From Candidatus Gerdarchaeota archaeon (GTDB lineage Archaea; Asgardarchaeota; Heimdallarchaeia; JABLTI01), in NCBI GenBank assembly GCA_016840905.1, contig JAEORM010000141.1:1-8925 (forward strand): DNA of 8,925 bases, read 5' to 3'. The first letter of the stretch is position 1, and each line of letters begins with the position of its first letter. Below are positions 6,367-8,925 of the stretch, in pieces. The position numbers and the translations under genes were made by a program. The notes below the pieces were generated by a model. The model was given only the letters and a program-made list of their open reading frames with translations. It was not told the DNA's origin and ran no database searches.

Positions 6367-6918
6367 ATGACTTCAAATAAAAAATCAATTCTTAGCAGCA
6401 ATATCTTTACTTTCTTCATTGGAACAGCATTATTGATTTGGGGAATAATAGTTATTTATTTTAGATTTGCAAAAGGAATTAATATTACTGGTACCGCTTG
6501 GCTTGTTTTAGTAGGAGGAATAATGATTATTTCTGGTATTAGTAATATCCTACTGTATCGTTATAATCGTGATAAAGTCATTGGTGCTTTAAAGTCATAT
6601 GAGCGAATTAATTTGTCACAGCTTTCATCAGAACTAAAATTATCTGACAAGCAAACAAAAGATATCATCGTAGATTTACGAACTGAAGGGAAGCTTAAAG
6701 CTTCTTTCGAACCAGAAACAGGTGATGTTTTGGTTTTTGAAGTGAATGGTGTACCACCAATTGCTATTGTTCCAATGTCTTCCTCTGGATTACCCGAACA
6801 TGAGGTAAAGTACAAAGATAAACAAATACCAAGAGATTTGAAATATTGTCAATATTGTGGCTCAATTGTCAATCCAAATGATCGCTTTTGTAATAATTGT
6901 GGATCAGATTTAAGTTAA
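6367..6918 (+). CDS. Two-helix membrane protein with winged helix and C-terminal zinc ribbon
   Basis: 183 residues, no named family recognised. Two membrane helices lie at about 13-34 and 42-64, so both ends should face the cytoplasm. A winged-helix/PCI-like segment follows at about 68-125: VIGALKSYERINLSQLSSEL, then a second helix with DKQTKDIIVDLRTEGKL, and a wing ending in GDVLVFEV. A proline-rich linker leads to a C-terminal zinc ribbon, CQYC at 161-164 and CNNCG at 175-179, with four cysteines spaced as CX2C-X10-CX2C. Membrane-anchored proteins joining a winged helix and a zinc ribbon are common in archaea, including Asgard genomes. The role could be signalling, DNA tethering or a protein interaction; the sequence does not decide. 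The gene stands alone, after the tRNA and before a structured leader. Confidence 0.8.
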   Translation: MTSNKKSILSSNIFTFFIGTALLIWGIIVIYFRFAKGINITGTAWLVLVGGIMIISGISNILLYRYNRDKVIGALKSYERINLSQLSSELKLSDKQTKDIIVDLRTEGKLKASFEPETGDVLVFEVNGVPPIAIVPMSSSGLPEHEVKYKDKQIPRDLKYCQYCGSIVNPNDRFCNNCGSDLS

Positions 6919-6988
6919 AATCAATACATTTTGTATTTGTTTTGACAGTTAATTATTGAGTAAAAATAAAGGAAAAACTGAAAAATAA

Positions 6989-6998
6989 TTTATTTATA
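6989..6998 (+). promoter_or_regulatory. TATA box of the 57-residue gene
   Basis: TTTATTTATA fits an archaeal TATA box and predicts a start near 7018-7022. That is exactly where the outer stem of the nested repeats begins, so the transcript would carry a leader of about 85 bases. Confidence 0.45.
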
Positions 6999-7001
6999 GT
7001 T

Positions 7002-7095
7002 ATATTTTTTCGAAATATTTTTTTACCTTTAAGTGAATAGATTTCTTTCGTTCAATTTATCTTTGAACGATTTTTTTACAGGTAAAATTTAGGAG
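7002..7095 (+). promoter_or_regulatory. Structured leader: nested inverted repeats before the 57-residue gene
   Basis: Three inverted repeats lie in under 90 bases. ATATTT/AAATAT (7002-7007, 7013-7018) surrounds the predicted start. TTTTACCT (7021-7028) pairs perfectly with AGGTAAAA (7080-7087). Inside it, TCGTTCAA (7048-7055) pairs perfectly with TTGAACGA (7063-7070) around a seven-base loop and is followed by seven T (7071-7077). The Shine-Dalgarno AGGAG (7091-7095) begins three bases after the outer stem. The inner hairpin with its T-run looks like an intrinsic terminator, and the outer stem would sequester that T-run. An attenuator or small riboswitch-like element is possible. So is a pair of DNA operators, or a terminator for the upstream gene. 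Confidence 0.45.
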
Positions 7096-7104
7096 TAGAA
7101 AAAT

Positions 7105-7278
7105 ATGGAAATGGATAAAAATATGGAATTCACTCAAGAGGATTTGTATTATCTCGAAGATTTATTAGCTAATATTAAAAAATCTGTTTCAAGATTGGAA
7201 AGATTTGTTGAGATTAAAAGAAGTGGTTTATTGGATTCACAAGAGCATTTTGCTAAAAAATATTCTGAAGATACTTAG
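7105..7278 (+). CDS. 57-residue charged helical protein, function unknown
   Basis: A small gene with a clean AGGAG ribosome binding site (7091-7095) nine bases before the ATG and a TAG stop at 7276-7278. The protein is highly charged and has no membrane segment or cysteine. Its middle part (about residues 10-40, with QEDLYYLEDLLANIKKS and RLERFVEIKRSG) should form one or two amphipathic helices, suggesting a small coiled-coil or an interaction partner. No family is recognised. Internal ATG codons at 7111 and 7123 lie too far from the ribosome binding site. The structured leader in front suggests tightly controlled expression, possibly autoregulation. Confidence 0.65.
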   Translation: MEMDKNMEFTQEDLYYLEDLLANIKKSVSRLERFVEIKRSGLLDSQEHFAKKYSEDT

Positions 7279-7390
7279 CTTCAATTTTACTCAGCTGTTG
7301 AATTATATTAATTGCTTCTGAATTAGAAAGATATTTGATTCAATTAAAATAAATAAATTTAATTTGATAAAAAAAATTTGAAAAAAGAGG

Positions 7391-7417
7391 AAAAGAGAAG
7401 AAATTATTTTCTCTTTT
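7391..7417 (-). terminator. Hairpin terminator between convergent genes
   Basis: AAAAGAGAA (7391-7399) pairs with TTCTCTTTT (7409-7417) around a loop of about nine bases. The stem includes the last codons and stop of the minus-strand surface protein. On the plus strand it ends in a T-run (7414-7418), and on the minus strand it is followed by further T-rich sequence, so it may serve both genes. Confidence 0.5.
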
Positions 7418-8285
7418 TAATTATAACTAAAATGCCAATTGAAGTTACAGCAGTTACTACTATCAAGAATGGATTTATTCCTAATCTTCTTGTGTAATTT
7501 TCTTCTGATATTTGAGCACTCATTGAGAAGATAGTATCTTCACCTTTATAATCGCCTGATATTATTGTCAATAAGTTATAGCCTTGTAATAAATTATTAG
7601 TAACATTGTAATCAAATCTCAATTGGTGGATAATAATCAAATTGGTTGATTCACTTGATACGATATAATTTCCAGCTGCTCCAACAGTTAATCTTAGTGT
7701 TTCACCGTCATCATAGTAAAAAGCTGATGATGAGACTGATAAGTTTCCTTCATCATTATCCCATCCTGCAAAGATATCTTGCCAGGCAGTATTTCCCGTA
7801 TTATTATACATATCAATTAATGAAGGCCAATTAAGACCAGGTGGAGCAACAAACCAGGTATTTCCTAAACTAACACCTTTGTTAACATCAATTATTGAAT
7901 CAACATTACTTGCTTCTGATATTCCCATGGCAATAAATGGAAAGAGTGAATAACAAATCAATCCTAAAGCAAAAGATAGTGAAGATGATTGTGCAGTAGC
8001 TAGCTGGGTACCATTATTTGAAATTTTGAAATCAACAGTAGAGGTTCCTACATTCGTTATTTCGACATCAAGATCTTGATCCTTAGCAACACCTGTATTA
8101 CCTACACGAAAGAGGCTAGTATTTCCTTGAGTGGTTGTACTACCATTTGTAAACTTAAAACTACCATAAGCTTTCTTAATATTATAAGTAAAAACTTCCC
8201 CAACACTTACACTTAATGTATTACTAACAGGTAATGAAAGTGCTAGTGCAGCTATAAAAATTGCTATTATAATTTGTTTTTTCAA
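7404..8285 (-). CDS. Secreted, C-terminally membrane-anchored surface protein
   Basis: 293 residues with the outline of an archaeal cell-surface protein. The signal peptide is at 1 to about 23 (MKKQIIIAIFIAALALSLPV). A beta-rich extracellular part follows, opening with VSVGEVFTYNI. A hydrophobic helix lies at about 270-289, and the protein ends in KKRK. Seven N-x-S/T sequons (N47, N55, N91, N161, N181, N227, N263) fit an N-glycosylated exterior. A more hydrophobic stretch at 103-121 may be buried core. The GEVFTYNI opening and the single C-terminal anchor resemble Asgard proteins annotated as carrying choice-of-anchor domains, but this is a recollection. The start is TTG at 8285, supported by GGTGAG (8297-8292) six bases before it; the nearest upstream ATG is out of frame with a quick stop. 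No enzymatic motif is visible. Confidence 0.7.
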   Translation of the reverse strand: MKKQIIIAIFIAALALSLPVSNTLSVSVGEVFTYNIKKAYGSFKFTNGSTTTQGNTSLFRVGNTGVAKDQDLDVEITNVGTSTVDFKISNNGTQLATAQSSSLSFALGLICYSLFPFIAMGISEASNVDSIIDVNKGVSLGNTWFVAPPGLNWPSLIDMYNNTGNTAWQDIFAGWDNDEGNLSVSSSAFYYDDGETLRLTVGAAGNYIVSSESTNLIIIHQLRFDYNVTNNLLQGYNLLTIISGDYKGEDTIFSMSAQISEENYTRRLGINPFLIVVTAVTSIGILVIIKKRK

Positions 8286-8343
8286 ATTTAACTCACCATA
8301 TTTTCCTTTCTATTAAAGGATGAGATTCAATGAACCATTTTAC

Positions 8344-8351
8344 TATTTAAA
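8344..8351 (-). promoter_or_regulatory. TATA box of the surface-protein gene
   Basis: TTTAAATA on the minus strand (8351-8344) is the same element as in front of the nickel transporter gene. It predicts a start near 8320 and a leader of about 35 bases that includes the GGTGAG ribosome binding site. Confidence 0.55.
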
Positions 8352-8401
8352 GCAATTTTTTGTGGCAATAATTTTAAGTAAAATAATTTGGAATCCTTTG
8401 A

Positions 8402-8587
8402 ATACTTGGTGTGTTAAAAGAATATCAAGGCAAGGGAGTAGGTTCTACTTTATTTTTTTATCTTTTAAAAATAATGCTAGAAAAAAGGTTCAAAATTTCA
8501 TTAGCTGACCTAGGATCTATTTTAGAAGAGGTAATCAAACTATACAAACGATTTAATTTTGATTTAACAAGAGAATTAAGGAGCTAG
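8402..8587 (+). pseudogene. 5'-truncated GNAT acetyltransferase remnant
   Basis: A 61-codon open stretch between an in-frame TGA (8399-8401) and TAG (8585-8587) reads as the C-terminal half of a GNAT-family N-acetyltransferase. GVLKEYQGKGVGSTLFFYLL holds the acetyl-CoA pyrophosphate-binding motif A (Q-x-x-G-x-G: Q9, G12, G14 of the stretch). A helix and a strand follow, then LEEVIKLYKRFNFD, matching the usual lY.r.GF motif B end of the fold. The N-terminal half is missing: upstream in this frame are stops at 8384-8386 and 8399-8401, and within about 120 bases the divergent surface-protein gene begins. An internal GTG at 8411 could start a short protein, but without the first strands it would not fold as GNAT. 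The rest of 8286-8702 contains promoters and no other gene I can support. Confidence 0.6.
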
Positions 8588-8670
8588 TTAAAAATTCTTT
8601 GATTATGAGATTTTTTCATCTATCTTTGTTTAATTTTTTACTATGTCATGTAAGAATTCCTAATAACAAG

Positions 8671-8678
8671 TATTTTAA
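8671..8678 (+). promoter_or_regulatory. TATA box of the right-edge gene
   Basis: TATTTTAA is centred about 28 bases before GTG at 8703, which fits a leaderless transcript. No Shine-Dalgarno is seen before any of the candidate starts. Confidence 0.4.
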
Positions 8679-8702
8679 GAAAGAAAAGCTCTTTAACATT
8701 TG

Positions 8703-8925
8703 GTGTTTGGGTTGCCAGAAAGCAGTGATTCGCAATCATTAACTTCTAAAATAATTAAAATACTTCGTATAACAAATGAACCTTTGTCTGCTCATGCAAT
8801 CAATGAATTATATGGATTACCTTACAAAAAAGTTCAAGATATCTTATTACAATTAGAAGATGAAAAATTAGTTTTATCATTAAAAACTAAGAGAGGAATA
8901 TTTTATTTTATACCTGATAGATACC
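8703..8925 (+). CDS. N-terminal part of a winged-helix protein, cut by the right edge
   Basis: The frame is open from a TAA at 8694-8696 to the window end. Possible starts are TTG 8700, GTG 8703 and TTG 8712; GTG 8703 is favoured by the TATA spacing. The visible 74 residues look like a winged helix: a first helix (SLTSKIIKILRITNEPL), a helix-turn-helix (SAHAINELYGLPYKKVQDIL), a helix continuing LQLEDEKLV, and a wing strand pair ending RGIFYFIPDRY. This is typical of archaeal transcription regulators or of small adaptor modules in larger proteins. What follows the domain is outside the window, so DNA binding is likely but not certain. Confidence 0.65.
   Translation, partial: MFGLPESSDSQSLTSKIIKILRITNEPLSAHAINELYGLPYKKVQDILLQLEDEKLVLSLKTKRGIFYFIPDRY

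Noticed and set aside
6923..6937. AATACA-TTT-TGTATT hairpin after the zinc-ribbon gene
   Set aside because: A six-pair AT-rich stem with a three-base loop and no clean T-run; too weak to call a terminator.
8320..8508. A 62-codon plus-strand ORF starting with MRFNEPFYYL
   Set aside because: It overlaps the GNAT remnant in another frame, lacks a ribosome binding site, and its first part is the promoter of the divergent surface-protein gene. The GNAT frame has recognisable motifs and this one does not.
1..8925. CRISPR arrays, insertion sequences, integrase sites at the tRNA 3' end
   Set aside because: No regularly spaced repeats, no transposase or integrase frame, and no second copy of the tRNA 3' end were seen in the window.

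Overview
The window is AT-rich DNA that reads as archaeal, most likely from an Asgard-type lineage. The genus-level placement is inference. The archaeal signs are TTTAAATA-like TATA elements about 26-30 bases before probable transcript starts, a mix of Shine-Dalgarno-led and apparently leaderless genes, frequent GTG/TTG starts, several membrane-anchored secreted proteins with sequons and short basic tails, and a membrane-wHTH-zinc-ribbon protein.

Layout. The left edge (1-500) holds a doubtful partial frame and a 76-residue-class two-helix membrane peptide. A hairpin terminator separates this from a minus-strand pair: a membrane-tethered caspase-fold protease (517-1500) and an E. coli YcaO-type ATP-dependent enzyme with an unusual cysteine tail (1630-3423). 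A divergent intergenic region (3424-3655) with two inverted repeats leads to a nickel cassette: a CbiM/NikM-type S-component fused to a PDGLE (CbiN/NikN-like) domain (3656-4705), facing a NikR repressor (4762-5190). Next come a membrane-anchored M23-like protein with a degenerate metal site (5326-6018, minus) and tRNA-Ala(GGC) (6164-6240).

The right part holds a two-helix membrane protein with a winged helix and a zinc ribbon (6367-6918); an unlisted 57-residue gene (7105-7278) preceded by nested inverted repeats; a signal-peptide surface protein (7404-8285, minus); a 5'-truncated GNAT acetyltransferase remnant (8402-8587); and the start of a winged-helix protein running off the right edge.

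The clearest functional unit is the nickel module. NikR keeps all four high-affinity Ni ligands, the transporter keeps the two histidines of the NikM Ni site, and a 27-base inverted repeat overlaps the predicted transcription start of the transporter gene. A weaker copy of the repeat lies toward the ycaO promoter, which raises the possibility that YcaO is also nickel-controlled. I see no established defence system, mobile element or CRISPR array. The features most likely to be undescribed are the structured leader with its 57-residue gene, and the nickel-YcaO arrangement.
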